Assembly: GCF_001277195.1 (NCBI RefSeq)
Contig: NZ_CP012268.1
Location: 1,674,001 to 1,738,000, forward strand
Length of the DNA: 64,000 nt
Source of the DNA: Cronobacter muytjensii ATCC 51329
Lineage (GTDB): Bacteria; Pseudomonadota; Gammaproteobacteria; Enterobacterales; Enterobacteriaceae
Direction of reading: 5' to 3'
Under the pieces are notes generated by a model, which was given only the letters and a program-made list of their open reading frames with translations, did not search any database and was not told the origin of the DNA. A program made the position numbers and the translations under genes. Position 1 is the first letter of the stretch. Each line of letters opens with the position of its first letter. Of this stretch, positions 15,921-25,059 are shown piece by piece.

Positions 15921-16312
15921 AAAGAAGTCCGTCACAGACAGCGACGCGCTATTCATTTCCCGACCCCGGAGAGCTTAACCGACGCGTTCAGTTCAGAAAG
16001 CGCGTTGATTCACCGGCGGCTGATTTCGGCACGGAAAGCGAGGAGCTCGACACCTTCCGGGTGTGGGCGAGAGTCCAGCAAACCGGCGCGACGACTTATC
16101 AGTCCTCTGTTCAGACTGGCGAGGCCGTGACGCACCTCATCACGATTCGCTACCGGTCGGGCATGTCGAACGAGTGGCAAATCGTGTTGCCCGGAGGTGA
16201 GGTTTTGCGCGTCCGCAGAATCCGGGATCTCAATTCCGAGCACCGGTTCTTGCTCCTGGAGTGCGAGAGCCTCGGCGACGCGGATCACTACTGTGGGGTG
16301 GTTTATGGCTGA
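15917..16312 (+). CDS. head closure / head-tail adaptor (SPP1 gp16-like)
   Basis: A 131-residue protein with the adaptor pattern: PGELNRRVQFRKR, EELDTFRVWARVQ, VTHLITIRYR, EVLRVRRIRDL. Rings of this family plug the portal channel after packaging. The ATG at 15917 overlaps the upstream stop; an earlier frame opening at 15884 lies inside the connector gene. Confidence 0.87.
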   Translation: MKRSPSQTATRYSFPDPGELNRRVQFRKRVDSPAADFGTESEELDTFRVWARVQQTGATTYQSSVQTGEAVTHLITIRYRSGMSNEWQIVLPGGEVLRVRRIRDLNSEHRFLLLECESLGDADHYCGVVYG

Positions 16313-16823
16313 TTCCCCTCTCTTTCACGTCGATTACGACGTCCCGGAGCAGATGGAGTTTAAACGCCCCGTCATGCGCCAGGCATTCGTCAAAATCGGT
16401 CAGGTTCACATGAAGGATGCCCGTCGGCTGGTAATGAAACGGGGGACGTCGAAACCTGGCGAAAACCCCGGATACAAAACCGGCAGGCTGGCGCGCTCAA
16501 TCGGCTATTACGTTCCGCGCGCCTCGAAAAACCGTCCCGGCCTGATGGTGCGTATCGCGCCGAACCAGAAACGGGGCGAGGGCAACCGGCCCATTGAGGG
16601 CGACTTTTACCCGGCTTTCCTGTTCTACGGCGTTCGCCGTGGCGCGAAGCGGCAGCGCTCGCACCACAAAGGCAAATCCGGCGGCTCCGGGTGGAAAGTT
16701 GCCCCACGTAATAACTACATGACCGAAGTGTTAGAGCGTCGCAAAGCCTGGACGCGCTACACACTGCAACGCGCGTTACGAAAAGCCTTGCGACCGCCGA
16801 AAGTCAGGAGGGTAAGGTCATGA
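16305..16823 (+). CDS. HK97 gp10-like neck/tail protein
   Basis: A 172-residue, very basic protein (arginine- and lysine-rich, pI clearly high). PGYKTGRLARSIGYYVPRASKNRPGL and the later FYPAFLFYGV...APRNNYMTEVLE pattern fit the gp10 family of minor neck/tail completion proteins. The start overlaps the head-closure stop by eight bases and the stop overlaps the next start by four, as expected in a tight morphogenesis operon. Confidence 0.82.
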   Translation: MADSPLFHVDYDVPEQMEFKRPVMRQAFVKIGQVHMKDARRLVMKRGTSKPGENPGYKTGRLARSIGYYVPRASKNRPGLMVRIAPNQKRGEGNRPIEGDFYPAFLFYGVRRGAKRQRSHHKGKSGGSGWKVAPRNNYMTEVLERRKAWTRYTLQRALRKALRPPKVRRVRS

Positions 16824-17380
16824 AATTATCGTTAATTATCGAGGCGTTGAGAGAGCGCGCTCCGTCTTTTAAATCGCGAGTCGCGGGCGCGGCTGAGTTT
16901 CAGGCGCTGGAGCCTAACGCAAAGATGATGCTTCCCGCCGCTTACGTCATTCCGACCGGCGATACCGTCTCCCACCAGGAGTCTCAAACCGACTACTACC
17001 AGGTTGTGAATGAGGGTTTCGCCGTGGTTGTCGTGCTCGACAACCGGCGGGACATGCGCGGGCAGGCTGCCGCGTTTGATGCCGTCGATTCAATCCGGGC
17101 GGAGATATTCGGCGCGATTCTCGGATGGGAGCCGGACGATTGCACACACCAGATCACCTATGACGGCGGGCAGGTGGTCGAAATGAACCGCGCCGCGCTT
17201 TATTACCAGTTCGATTTTACTGCTGAACGGGAAATAACCGACATAGACACGCGCCATCACCGCGATCTGGACGAGCTTGTCCCGCTCGAAACGGTGGCTA
17301 TCGATATGGACTTTATCGACCCCGACAACGGGCCGGACGGCGACATCGAGCATCACGACGAAATCCACTTCACGGAGTAA
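16820..17380 (+). CDS. tail terminator, Mu gp37-like (DUF1834)
   Basis: A 186-residue protein. The LPAAYVIPTGD and VVVVLDNRRDMRGQAAAFDAVDSIRAEI segments match the Mu gp37/DUF1834 family, which caps the tail tube and sets up head-tail joining. It marks the switch from HK97-type head genes to Mu-type tail genes. The last 40 residues are very acidic. Confidence 0.85.
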   Translation: MKLSLIIEALRERAPSFKSRVAGAAEFQALEPNAKMMLPAAYVIPTGDTVSHQESQTDYYQVVNEGFAVVVVLDNRRDMRGQAAAFDAVDSIRAEIFGAILGWEPDDCTHQITYDGGQVVEMNRAALYYQFDFTAEREITDIDTRHHRDLDELVPLETVAIDMDFIDPDNGPDGDIEHHDEIHFTE

Positions 17381-17385
17381 ACCCC

Positions 17386-17541
17386 ATGTTTGTCATTCCA
17401 GTTAACGGGCGGAAAGTTCCCGATCCGCGCCGGGGCGACTTTTTGCCCGAAAAGGGGAGAAATGTCGAAAAAAACTCCTACTGGCTCCGCCGTCTCATGG
17501 ACGGCGATGTAAAAGAAACCTCTCAAAAAAAGGGCGATTAA
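17386..17541 (+). CDS. DUF2635 protein (Mu gp38-like)
   Basis: A 51-residue protein: MFVIPVNGRKVPDPRRGDFL, PEKGRNV, then SYWLRRLMDGDV, the complete DUF2635 signature. Always found between the tail terminator and sheath genes of Mu-like tails; function not known. GGAG lies upstream, and its stop codon abuts the GTG start of the sheath gene. Confidence 0.9.
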   Translation: MFVIPVNGRKVPDPRRGDFLPEKGRNVEKNSYWLRRLMDGDVKETSQKKGD

Positions 17542-19383
17542 GTGTCTGTTAGTTTTGATTCCATCCCTTCAAATATCCGCGTTCCGCTGTTTTATGCGGA
17601 AATGGATAACAGCAAGGCCAACACCGCGCAGACCTCCGCGCCCGCGCTCCTGATTGGTCAGGCGCTGGAAGATGCAACCATCGAGCGTAATAAGCTGGTT
17701 CTGATGCCGACCGCCGATCAGGCACGCAAGTTATGCGGGCAGGGATCACCGCTGGCGCGCATGGTGGACGCCTATCGCAAAACAGATCCGTTTGGCGAGC
17801 TGTATGTTATCGCCGTTTCTGACCCGGAAGGGGCTCCGGCGGTTGGTGAGGTAACGTTCTCCGGCAGCGCTAACGTGTCGGGCGCGGTCTCGCTGTATAT
17901 CGGTGCCAAACGGATCGCGGGCGCGGTAACGTCCGGCGATACAGCGCTGGACGCGGCACAATCTCTGGCCGATGCCATTAATGCCGACCCCGATCTGCCT
18001 GTTCTGGCGTCCGCGACCGCTATTACCAGTGACGTAAAAATCACCGAGCTGACGGTCGCCCCGACGCTGACCGTCAAAACCGGCGAAAGCGCAGGCGTCG
18101 ACGTGACCATTCTCCCGGACAACGCCACCAATAAAACCCTCTCCTGGGAATCTGACGACACCGCGATCGCCACAGTTGACGATAACGGCACCGTTACCGG
18201 TATTGCTGAAGGTGCCGCCAACGTTACCGCGACGACGACCGACGGTTCCGGGCTTTCTGGCGTATGCGCGGTTACTGTTGAACAAGGCGAAGTGCGATCA
18301 GCCAAACGAAGCCTCAAAAAAGCGACCTCCGCCCGCGCTGCCGCTGAGGTTATTGGGGCAAAAGTCACGCTGACCGCAAAATACAGCGGCGAGGCGGGCA
18401 ATCAGATCCCGTTGATGCTGAACTATTACGGCGCGATTAGCGGCGAAGAAATCCCGGACGGTCTGACCGTTTCCCTGTCCGCCATGCAGGACGGCGCGGG
18501 CGTAATCAGTCTCGATAACGTGATCGCCGCGATGGGCGATGAGCCGTTCGATTTTATCGGCCTGCCATATAACGACGCCGCGACGTTAAAGCAGATGGGC
18601 GAGGAGATGAACGATTCCTCGGGCCGCTGGAGCTGGTCACGTCAGCTCTACGGGCATGTGTACACCGCCAAAATTGGCACCCTGACGGATCTCGCCGCGT
18701 TCGGGGAAGCGCTTAACGACCCGCACCTCACCATTGCGGGTTACGAGCCAAAAACGCAGACCGCGCCGGAGGAGCTTCTCGCGTCCCGCCTGGGACGTCA
18801 GGCAGTGTTTATCCGCAATGACCCGGCCCGACCGACACAGACCGGTGAAATCACCGGCGCGTTACCGGCTCCGGTGGGTGAACGTTTCTCCATGACCGAG
18901 CGCCAGTCCCTGCTGACTCACGGGATCGCCAGCTCGACCGTAAACAGCGGGACGCTTCTTATCGAGCGCGATATCACGACCTATCAGAAGAACAAATTCG
19001 GCGTGGCGGATAACAGCTATCTCGACAGCGAAACGCTCCACACCTCCGCCTATGTTCTGCGCAAGCTGAAATCGGTCATCACGACCAAATATCCGCGACA
19101 CAAGCTCGCGAATGACGGGACTCGCTTCGGGCCTGGTCAGGCGATTGTTACTCCGTCCGTGTTACGCGGTGAAATGTGCGCCGCTTATCGCGAAATGGAG
19201 CTCGCCGGTATCGTCGAGAATTTCGAAGTGTTCAAAAAATACCTGATTGTTGAGCGTAACGCTGACGACCCGAACCGCGTCGACGTTCTGTTCCCGGCTG
19301 ATTATGTGAATCAACTCCGCGTGTTCGCGCTTAAAAATCAGTTCCGCCTCCAGTATTCGAATGAGGAAATGGCAAATGGGTAA
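17542..19383 (+). CDS. tail sheath protein (Mu gpL-like) with an inserted Ig-like domain
   Basis: A 613-residue sheath subunit, longer than the usual ~495 of Mu-type sheaths. The N-terminus (SFDSIPSNIRVPLFYAEMDNS) and the C-terminal part (KYPRHKLANDGTRFGPGQAIVTP) are typical. Residues about 165-248 (18034-18285) are a BIG2 domain (PDNATNKTLSWESDD, TVDDNGTVTGIAEGAANVTATT) followed by a basic linker, which accounts for the extra length. The sheath contracts to drive the tube through the envelope; the insert should face outward. The start is GTG directly after the DUF2635 stop. Confidence 0.94.
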   Translation: MSVSFDSIPSNIRVPLFYAEMDNSKANTAQTSAPALLIGQALEDATIERNKLVLMPTADQARKLCGQGSPLARMVDAYRKTDPFGELYVIAVSDPEGAPAVGEVTFSGSANVSGAVSLYIGAKRIAGAVTSGDTALDAAQSLADAINADPDLPVLASATAITSDVKITELTVAPTLTVKTGESAGVDVTILPDNATNKTLSWESDDTAIATVDDNGTVTGIAEGAANVTATTTDGSGLSGVCAVTVEQGEVRSAKRSLKKATSARAAAEVIGAKVTLTAKYSGEAGNQIPLMLNYYGAISGEEIPDGLTVSLSAMQDGAGVISLDNVIAAMGDEPFDFIGLPYNDAATLKQMGEEMNDSSGRWSWSRQLYGHVYTAKIGTLTDLAAFGEALNDPHLTIAGYEPKTQTAPEELLASRLGRQAVFIRNDPARPTQTGEITGALPAPVGERFSMTERQSLLTHGIASSTVNSGTLLIERDITTYQKNKFGVADNSYLDSETLHTSAYVLRKLKSVITTKYPRHKLANDGTRFGPGQAIVTPSVLRGEMCAAYREMELAGIVENFEVFKKYLIVERNADDPNRVDVLFPADYVNQLRVFALKNQFRLQYSNEEMANG

Positions 19384-19732
19384 GATTGCAGGCACCTGTT
19401 ACATCAAAGTTGACGGGCTCCAGCTCTCCGCAACCGGCGGCGTGGAGGTTCCCATGAACACGCGTCTTAAAGAGGACGTGATCGCTCTTGATGGCTCAGT
19501 CGACTACAAGGAAACGCACCGCGCGCCCTATACCAAACTCACCGCGAAAGTTCCGAAGGGGTTCCCGCGCGACAAGCTTATCAGCTCGGAAAATATGACG
19601 GTAACGAGCGAACTCGCAAACGGGGACGTGTACGTCCTTTCTAACGCGTGGGTTAATGGCGAAATGAACCATAACCCCGAGGACGGCACGGTCGACATTG
19701 AGTTTCACGGTCAGGAGGGCTTTTACCAGTGA
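19376..19732 (+). CDS. tail tube protein (Mu gpM-like)
   Basis: A 118-residue tube subunit: MGKIAGTCYIKVDGLQLSATGGVEVP at the N-terminus and DIEFHGQEGFY at the end. Hexamer rings stack to make the rigid inner tube. The ATG overlaps the sheath stop by eight bases. Confidence 0.93.
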   Translation: MGKIAGTCYIKVDGLQLSATGGVEVPMNTRLKEDVIALDGSVDYKETHRAPYTKLTAKVPKGFPRDKLISSENMTVTSELANGDVYVLSNAWVNGEMNHNPEDGTVDIEFHGQEGFYQ

Positions 19733-20055
19733 TTAAAGAAATTACACTTTCACAGCCAGTCATGGCGCACGGCGAAAAACTTCATGTGCTGGAACTACGC
19801 CCGCCGCGCTTCGATGAGGTCGAGTCCCTCGGTTTCCCGTTCACCGTTGCCGGTGATGGCGGAATGAAAATCGACAGCGCCGTCGCCCTGAAATACATCC
19901 CCGCGCTGGCGGGGATTCCCCGAAGTTCCGCTGAAAAACTGGCGCTCCGTGATGTGTTCATGATCTCCATGCATATCATGGGTTTTTTTACGTCCTCGGG
20001 AACGGAAGCGGACTCCGTCGGCGTCTCTACAACGTCGCCCACTTCTGGCGAGTAA
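19729..20055 (+). CDS. tail assembly chaperone, short form (Mu gp41-like)
   Basis: A 108-residue protein starting at GTG (overlapping the tube gene stop). LSQPVMAHGEKLHVLELRPP and IPRSSAEKLALRDVFMIS match the gp41 tail assembly family. In contractile and long non-contractile tails this gene usually makes a second, frameshifted product needed to load the tape measure protein; the slippery site is within codons 85-87 here. Confidence 0.9.
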   Translation: MIKEITLSQPVMAHGEKLHVLELRPPRFDEVESLGFPFTVAGDGGMKIDSAVALKYIPALAGIPRSSAEKLALRDVFMISMHIMGFFTSSGTEADSVGVSTTSPTSGE

Positions 20056-20150
20056 ATCCTTTAGAGCTGAAACGCGCCTCCATCTCGGATTTCGCCGAGA
20101 TGGAGGCCGAAGCCGTTCGCATTAATGAGGAGTTAAAAGGCAATGGCTGA
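19729..20150 (+). CDS. tail assembly chaperone, -1 frameshift product
   Basis: In-frame codons GGT TTT TTT ACG give the heptamer T TTT TTT at 19983-19989. A -1 shift there re-reads base 19989 and continues to the TGA at 20148-20150, adding 53 residues for a total of about 140. The extension contains RLYNVAHFWRVNPLELKRAS, the Mu gp42/GpG-T type motif. The tape measure start lies inside its last codons. The frameshift is predicted from sequence and from the known behaviour of this gene pair. Confidence 0.85.
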
Positions 20151-22056
20151 CTCATTCGAGCTGAAAGCGATTATCACCGCCGTTGATCGCCTTTCAGCTC
20201 CGCTAAAGGGGATGCAACGCCAGCTAAAAGGATTCCAGAAAGAACTCTCGGGGCTGGCTGTTGGCGCGGGCGCGACGGGAACGGCGATTCTCGGCGCACT
20301 GGCTGGCGCAACAATGCAGGCGGTTGATTTTGAAAAGTCGATGGCAGATGTGCGGAAAGTCGTCGACGGGCTCGAATCGCCGGAAGCGTTCCGCCAGATG
20401 CAGGATGATATTCTCAACCTGTCGGCAAAAATCCCGCTAGCGGCAACGGAAATTGCGGACATCGTCGCGCAGGCGGGGCAGTCAGGAATAAAGCGCTCTG
20501 AGCTGTCACAGTTTGCCGAGGATGCCGCAAAAATTGGCGTGGCGTGGGATCTGTCTGGTCAGGAGGCGGGGAGGACGCTTGCGGTCTGGCGTACCGCGTT
20601 TGGGCTGACCCAAAAAGAAGTCGTCGAGCTGGCCGACAAGGTGAACTACTTAGGCAATACCGGCCCCGCGAATGCGGCCTCTATTGCTAAGGTCGTGACT
20701 GAGCTCGGCGGGATCTCGAAATCTGCGCATGTTGCCTCTGGCGATGTTGCCGCGCTGGCATCGACAATTATCGGCGTGGGTATTAATGGCGACGTCGCCA
20801 AAACAGGCATTAAAAACTTTATTTCCGGTCTTACGGGCGTTTCTACGGGGGATCAGAAGAAAGTAGCGAAAGCGCTCGGCTTTACGCCCGCCACGCTTGC
20901 CAAGAGCATGATCCAGGACTCACGCGGGACAATGCTTAAGGTTTTGGAGGGCGTCAGGAAGATGGCTCCCTATAAGCAAAACAGGATTATGGAGATCTTG
21001 TTTGGTAAGGAGTCAGCGGAGGCAATCGTCCCACTTCTCACTAACCTGGACACCTTAAAAGCTAACTTTAATAAAGTTTCGGACGCGCAGCTCTATAGCG
21101 GTGCGGCTGCTAATGAATATGCCATCGCGTCGGATACGGCAGCGGCTGATCTGGCGCGAATGAAAAACCAGGTCACACAAATTACCGTAGAGATAGGGCG
21201 CGAATTTCTTCCAGTCATACGCGACGCGGCAAAAGAGTTTATGCCGCTACTTAAAACCTTCTCTCAATTCATAAAAGATAACCCCGAAGCCGTTCGCGCC
21301 GCGGCAAAATTTGGCGTGGCTTTGCTGGGCGTTTCCGCGTCGATTGGCGCTATCTCCCAGGCGGTCAAGATCATGAATTTTGCGATGAAAATGTCGCCTG
21401 CAAAATTGCTGATCGGGGCTCTTGTCCTGGGCGCATATGAGATTATTGAACATTGGGACGAGGTCGGGCCGGTCATTAAAAAAGTGTGGCAGGAAGTCGA
21501 CAACGTGGCGCAGGAGCTCGGCGGATGGGAAAACGTGATCGAGGGAGTGGGGGCGGTAATGGCGGGCTCTTTCGCGATCAAAACCCTCGGCTCGCTTCGC
21601 GAGGCTGTCGCGCTGGCCGGGGCGCTCTCCGGCACCCTCGGCAAGATTGGCAAAATGGGCGCGATGACTGTCACTATCGGCATAGCGGTCTCCATGCTTC
21701 AGGCGCTCAAAGAGCTTGAAACTGACGCTAAGGCAGCGGGTGAAAGCTCCGGGGCGTTTGCCGTGCATAAGATGCAGGCTAAGGAGCGGGAGCGCGGATA
21801 TTACGGCTTCGGTGAGCGTGCGAAAGAGATATGGGCGAGTATCACCGGGCAGGACTATACCCCGCCGATCCCTGATGGCCGCTACTCGCCCAACGTTGGC
21901 CTTTCGCGCCCCGTCGGTGGACGCTCACAAAGCGAGTTAACCGTCACGTTTGAAAATGCTCCGCCAGGAATGCGGGTTATCGACCCGAAATCCGGCGATC
22001 CGTTTATGTCGGTGAAAACCGATGTCGCATATTCACCTTTCAGAAACCCAGGTTAA
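20143..22056 (+). CDS. tail tape measure protein
   Basis: A 637-residue protein. The N-terminal ELKAIITAVDRLSAPLKGMQRQL and VDFEKSMADVRKV segments are the TP901-type tape measure domain; hydrophobic stretches near residues 395-430 and 465-530 would insert in the host membrane at ejection. Its length sets tail length, and 637 residues implies a short tail. A terminator-like hairpin begins at its stop. Confidence 0.93.
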   Translation: MADSFELKAIITAVDRLSAPLKGMQRQLKGFQKELSGLAVGAGATGTAILGALAGATMQAVDFEKSMADVRKVVDGLESPEAFRQMQDDILNLSAKIPLAATEIADIVAQAGQSGIKRSELSQFAEDAAKIGVAWDLSGQEAGRTLAVWRTAFGLTQKEVVELADKVNYLGNTGPANAASIAKVVTELGGISKSAHVASGDVAALASTIIGVGINGDVAKTGIKNFISGLTGVSTGDQKKVAKALGFTPATLAKSMIQDSRGTMLKVLEGVRKMAPYKQNRIMEILFGKESAEAIVPLLTNLDTLKANFNKVSDAQLYSGAAANEYAIASDTAAADLARMKNQVTQITVEIGREFLPVIRDAAKEFMPLLKTFSQFIKDNPEAVRAAAKFGVALLGVSASIGAISQAVKIMNFAMKMSPAKLLIGALVLGAYEIIEHWDEVGPVIKKVWQEVDNVAQELGGWENVIEGVGAVMAGSFAIKTLGSLREAVALAGALSGTLGKIGKMGAMTVTIGIAVSMLQALKELETDAKAAGESSGAFAVHKMQAKERERGYYGFGERAKEIWASITGQDYTPPIPDGRYSPNVGLSRPVGGRSQSELTVTFENAPPGMRVIDPKSGDPFMSVKTDVAYSPFRNPG

Positions 22057-22078
22057 ACCCGCTCCGGCGGGTTTTTTT
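22056..22078 (+). terminator. terminator-like hairpin after the tape measure gene
   Basis: ACCCGC and GCGGGT over TCCG, then seven T and ATGAGGG, which serves the next gene as ribosome binding site. Confidence 0.82.
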
Positions 22079-22091
22079 ATGAGGGCCGATC

Positions 22092-23411
22092 ATGGCATTT
22101 GAAACCGGCTGGCGCGCGCGTCTGCAAAGCGCCTCCTTTCGCGGCGTTCCCTTTGAGGTTGAAAGCGATGAAGGCATTTTTGGCCGCCGCGTTCAGGTTC
22201 ACGAATACCCCAACCGCGACAAGCCGTTTACCGAGGATTTGGGGCGCGCCGCGCGACGGATAACCATCAATGCTTACCTCATCGGTGACGATTACCCGGA
22301 GAAGCGCGACCGGCTTATTGCCGCCATCGAGACAGAGGGCGCGGCGACGCTGGTTCATCCCTATTACGGGGAAATGAAGGGCAATGTCGACGGTCAGGTA
22401 CGCGTGACGCACAGCAATCAGGAAGGGCGAATGTGTCGCGTGTCGTTTCAGTTCGTCGAGTCCGGCGAGCTGACATTCCCGACATCCGGCACGGCAACCG
22501 ACGCGAGTCTCGACAGCTCGGCGGGTTCTCTGGCCGATGCTATCTCCGGCGCTTTCTCGGCGTTCTCCCTCGACGGGTTAAGCGATTTTGTTCAGAACGG
22601 CGTTCTGGCTGACGCGGCGGAGATGTTCGACGTTATCGCCGACGCGTTCACGATGGTTGATTCCGGTATCTCCGCCGCCATGCGACTTGTGCAGGGCGAT
22701 TTGTCGGTGATCCTGATGCCGCCGAGCTCCGCTAATGATTTTGTTCGCAACCTGCAAAAAGCCTGGCGGGCCGGGACACGGCTTTCCGGCAACGCCTCGG
22801 ATCTGGTCACGATGGTTAAGACCATCAGCGGCGTTACCGTTGATTCCGGGTTAGCGCCTCGCGGCGTCTGGAGCACAGACAGCGGGACAACCGCCTCACG
22901 CAAGGCCCAAACGAACCTTGTCGCCTCGACGATGCGCGTCGTCTCGATATCCGAAGCGGCGCGCGCGGTCGCGCAAATCCCGACGCCACCGGGTAACAGG
23001 GCGTTGCAGGGTGGCGCAAACCCCGTATCGGATATTGTCAATATCAATCACCCTGCGCTGGATTCACAGCCCGCCACCACGGCGCGCGCCACACCGGCAA
23101 CCTGGGACGATTTAACGGATATCCGCACCGCGCTTAATGCGGCGATAGACAGCGAGCAGGCCCGCACGACCGACGACGCCGTTTTTATGGCGCTGACGAC
23201 GCTCCGGGCCGACCTCAACAAAGATATTTCGTCGCGTCTGGCGCAGGTGGAGAAAACCGTCTCTGTAACGCCGTCCGAGTCGCTCCCGGCGGTTGTGCTG
23301 GCGGCGCAGTGGTTCGACGACGCCAGTCGGGAAACTGACATCCTCTATCGCAACAACATAGCGCACCCCGGCTTTGTGCCGGTGGTGCCGCTGAGGGTTC
23401 CTGTCCGATGA
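22092..23411 (+). CDS. DNA circulation/circularisation N-domain protein (Mu gp43-like)
   Basis: A 439-residue protein whose N-terminus (WRARLQSASFRGVPFEV, VHEYPNRDKPFTEDLGR) is the DNA_circ_N family. In Mu the homologue gpN is a tail component near the baseplate, despite the family name. The central region is Ala/Ser/Asp-rich. Its stop overlaps the next start by four bases. Confidence 0.88.
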   Translation: MAFETGWRARLQSASFRGVPFEVESDEGIFGRRVQVHEYPNRDKPFTEDLGRAARRITINAYLIGDDYPEKRDRLIAAIETEGAATLVHPYYGEMKGNVDGQVRVTHSNQEGRMCRVSFQFVESGELTFPTSGTATDASLDSSAGSLADAISGAFSAFSLDGLSDFVQNGVLADAAEMFDVIADAFTMVDSGISAAMRLVQGDLSVILMPPSSANDFVRNLQKAWRAGTRLSGNASDLVTMVKTISGVTVDSGLAPRGVWSTDSGTTASRKAQTNLVASTMRVVSISEAARAVAQIPTPPGNRALQGGANPVSDIVNINHPALDSQPATTARATPATWDDLTDIRTALNAAIDSEQARTTDDAVFMALTTLRADLNKDISSRLAQVEKTVSVTPSESLPAVVLAAQWFDDASRETDILYRNNIAHPGFVPVVPLRVPVR

Positions 23412-24472
23412 ATAATACCGTTCTCTTACGCGTGAACGGGCGCGAGTGGGGCGGGTGGACAACCGTTCGCATATCCGCCGGGGTTGACCGCGCCGCGCGC
23501 GATTTCAACGTTGAAATCACCCGCCAATGGCCCGGTGCGACAGATTCCACGCCGCAGATAAAAAACGGCGACGCGGTCGAGGTCAGAATCGGCGACGATC
23601 TTGTCCTCACCGGATGGGTTGAGGCGACGCCCGTTCGCTATAACGCGCGCTCGTTAAGCATGGCGATAGTCGGGCGCAGCAAAACCGGCGATCTGATTGA
23701 TTGCACCGCCACGCCATCGCAGCACACCGGCGCAACGCTTGCGGAGATTGCCGCCTCGCTGGCCGGGCCGTTTAAAGTGAATGTCATCGACGCAGGCGCG
23801 CCGACGACCGCGCTTATTGATGCGCAGCCGCAGCACGGCGAAACGGTCATTGACTGCCTTTACCGGCTTCTCGGTCAGGTTCAGGCGCTGGTTTATGACA
23901 ACGAAAAAGGCGATCTCGTCCTCGGCGTGGTCGGTTCGGCGAAAGCCGCGACGGCGCTCGTCTTGGGTGAAAACGTTCTATCGTGTGATACCGAGCGAAG
24001 CATCAAAGACCGTTTTTCTGAGTATCTCGTCACCGGTCAGCGACCGGGAACGGACGACGATTTCGGCGAGGCAACCATCGCCGCTATTAAACAAAAAAGC
24101 GGTGACAGCGCGATCACCCGTTACCGTCCCCACACAATCCAGCAAAGCGGCGCGGCGACATCGGCGACCTGTAAGGCCCGGTGCGAGTTTGAGCAGGCGC
24201 AGCGCGCCGCGAAAACACGCGAAACGACTTACACGGTTCAGGGCTGGCGTCAGGGTGACGGCGCTTTGTGGGCACCGAACATGAAAGTTATCGTCTACGA
24301 CCCGTTTTGCGGCTTCGATAACGAGGAGCTGGTTATCGGTGAGGTGACCTTCATTAAGGGCGATCAGGGGACAACGACAGAGCTCCGCGTCGCGCCCGCG
24401 GATGCGTATCTCCCGCAACCGGCGGCACCCAAAAAGAAAAAATCTGGCGATGATGAGGACTGGCTTTTCTGA
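23408..24472 (+). CDS. baseplate hub protein (Mu gp44/gpP-like)
   Basis: A 354-residue protein of the late control D / hub family: LLRVNGREWGGWTTVRISAG, FNVEITRQWP, DLVLTGWVEA. It forms the trimeric hub above the spike. The C-terminus is a lysine-rich, then acidic tail (PKKKKSGDDEDW). The stop overlaps the spike gene start by one base. Confidence 0.9.
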   Translation: MNNTVLLRVNGREWGGWTTVRISAGVDRAARDFNVEITRQWPGATDSTPQIKNGDAVEVRIGDDLVLTGWVEATPVRYNARSLSMAIVGRSKTGDLIDCTATPSQHTGATLAEIAASLAGPFKVNVIDAGAPTTALIDAQPQHGETVIDCLYRLLGQVQALVYDNEKGDLVLGVVGSAKAATALVLGENVLSCDTERSIKDRFSEYLVTGQRPGTDDDFGEATIAAIKQKSGDSAITRYRPHTIQQSGAATSATCKARCEFEQAQRAAKTRETTYTVQGWRQGDGALWAPNMKVIVYDPFCGFDNEELVIGEVTFIKGDQGTTTELRVAPADAYLPQPAAPKKKKSGDDEDWLF

Positions 24473-25056
24473 TGGGTATCAAACAGGCGATTTCTAATCT
24501 CGCGGCGCGCGCCGTTCTGGCGGCGCTGGACTCCTCCAGAAAATGCCAGGCGGCAGGGTTAAAACTGATTGCCGGTGAAACGAAAGAGAACGTCGAATAC
24601 ATCGAGCCTTACGGCTTCACGTCAACCGCACACACAGGCGCGGAGGCGGTTGTCCTGTTCCCGTCGGGCGACCGTTCTCACGGCGTTGTTATCTCTGTTG
24701 CTGACCGGCGTTACCGGCTGAAAGGGCTCAAGTCTGGCGAGGTGGCTATCTACACTGACGAGGGCGACTCGATTGTTCTCAAGCGCGGGCGCGTTACCGA
24801 GATAACGACATCCGAGCTTGTGGTTAATGCTGAGTCGAAAATCTCGCTCAACGCGACGCAGCTCGTCGTGAATGCATCCTCCGGCGTCTCATTCACGACG
24901 CCGACCATCACAACAAGCGGGGACTTTTCAGCGGCTGGCGAGGTGTCCGACGGCGTCGGCACCATGTCGGCTATCCGCACCACATATAACGGACACACGC
25001 ACACCGCACGGGGCGAAACCGCAGAAACGACCGGCCCTTCTGCCTCTATGGGATAA
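24472..25056 (+). CDS. baseplate spike, gpV/Mu gp45-like
   Basis: A 194-residue spike. An OB-fold domain (to about residue 80) is followed by a beta-helical region (EITTSELVVNAESKISLNATQLVVNASS) and ends in NGHTHTA, whose HxH motif binds the iron ion that sharpens the spike tip in the P2/Mu family. It pierces the outer membrane on sheath contraction. Confidence 0.93.
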   Translation: MGIKQAISNLAARAVLAALDSSRKCQAAGLKLIAGETKENVEYIEPYGFTSTAHTGAEAVVLFPSGDRSHGVVISVADRRYRLKGLKSGEVAIYTDEGDSIVLKRGRVTEITTSELVVNAESKISLNATQLVVNASSGVSFTTPTITTSGDFSAAGEVSDGVGTMSAIRTTYNGHTHTARGETAETTGPSASMG

Positions 25057-25059
25057 CGC

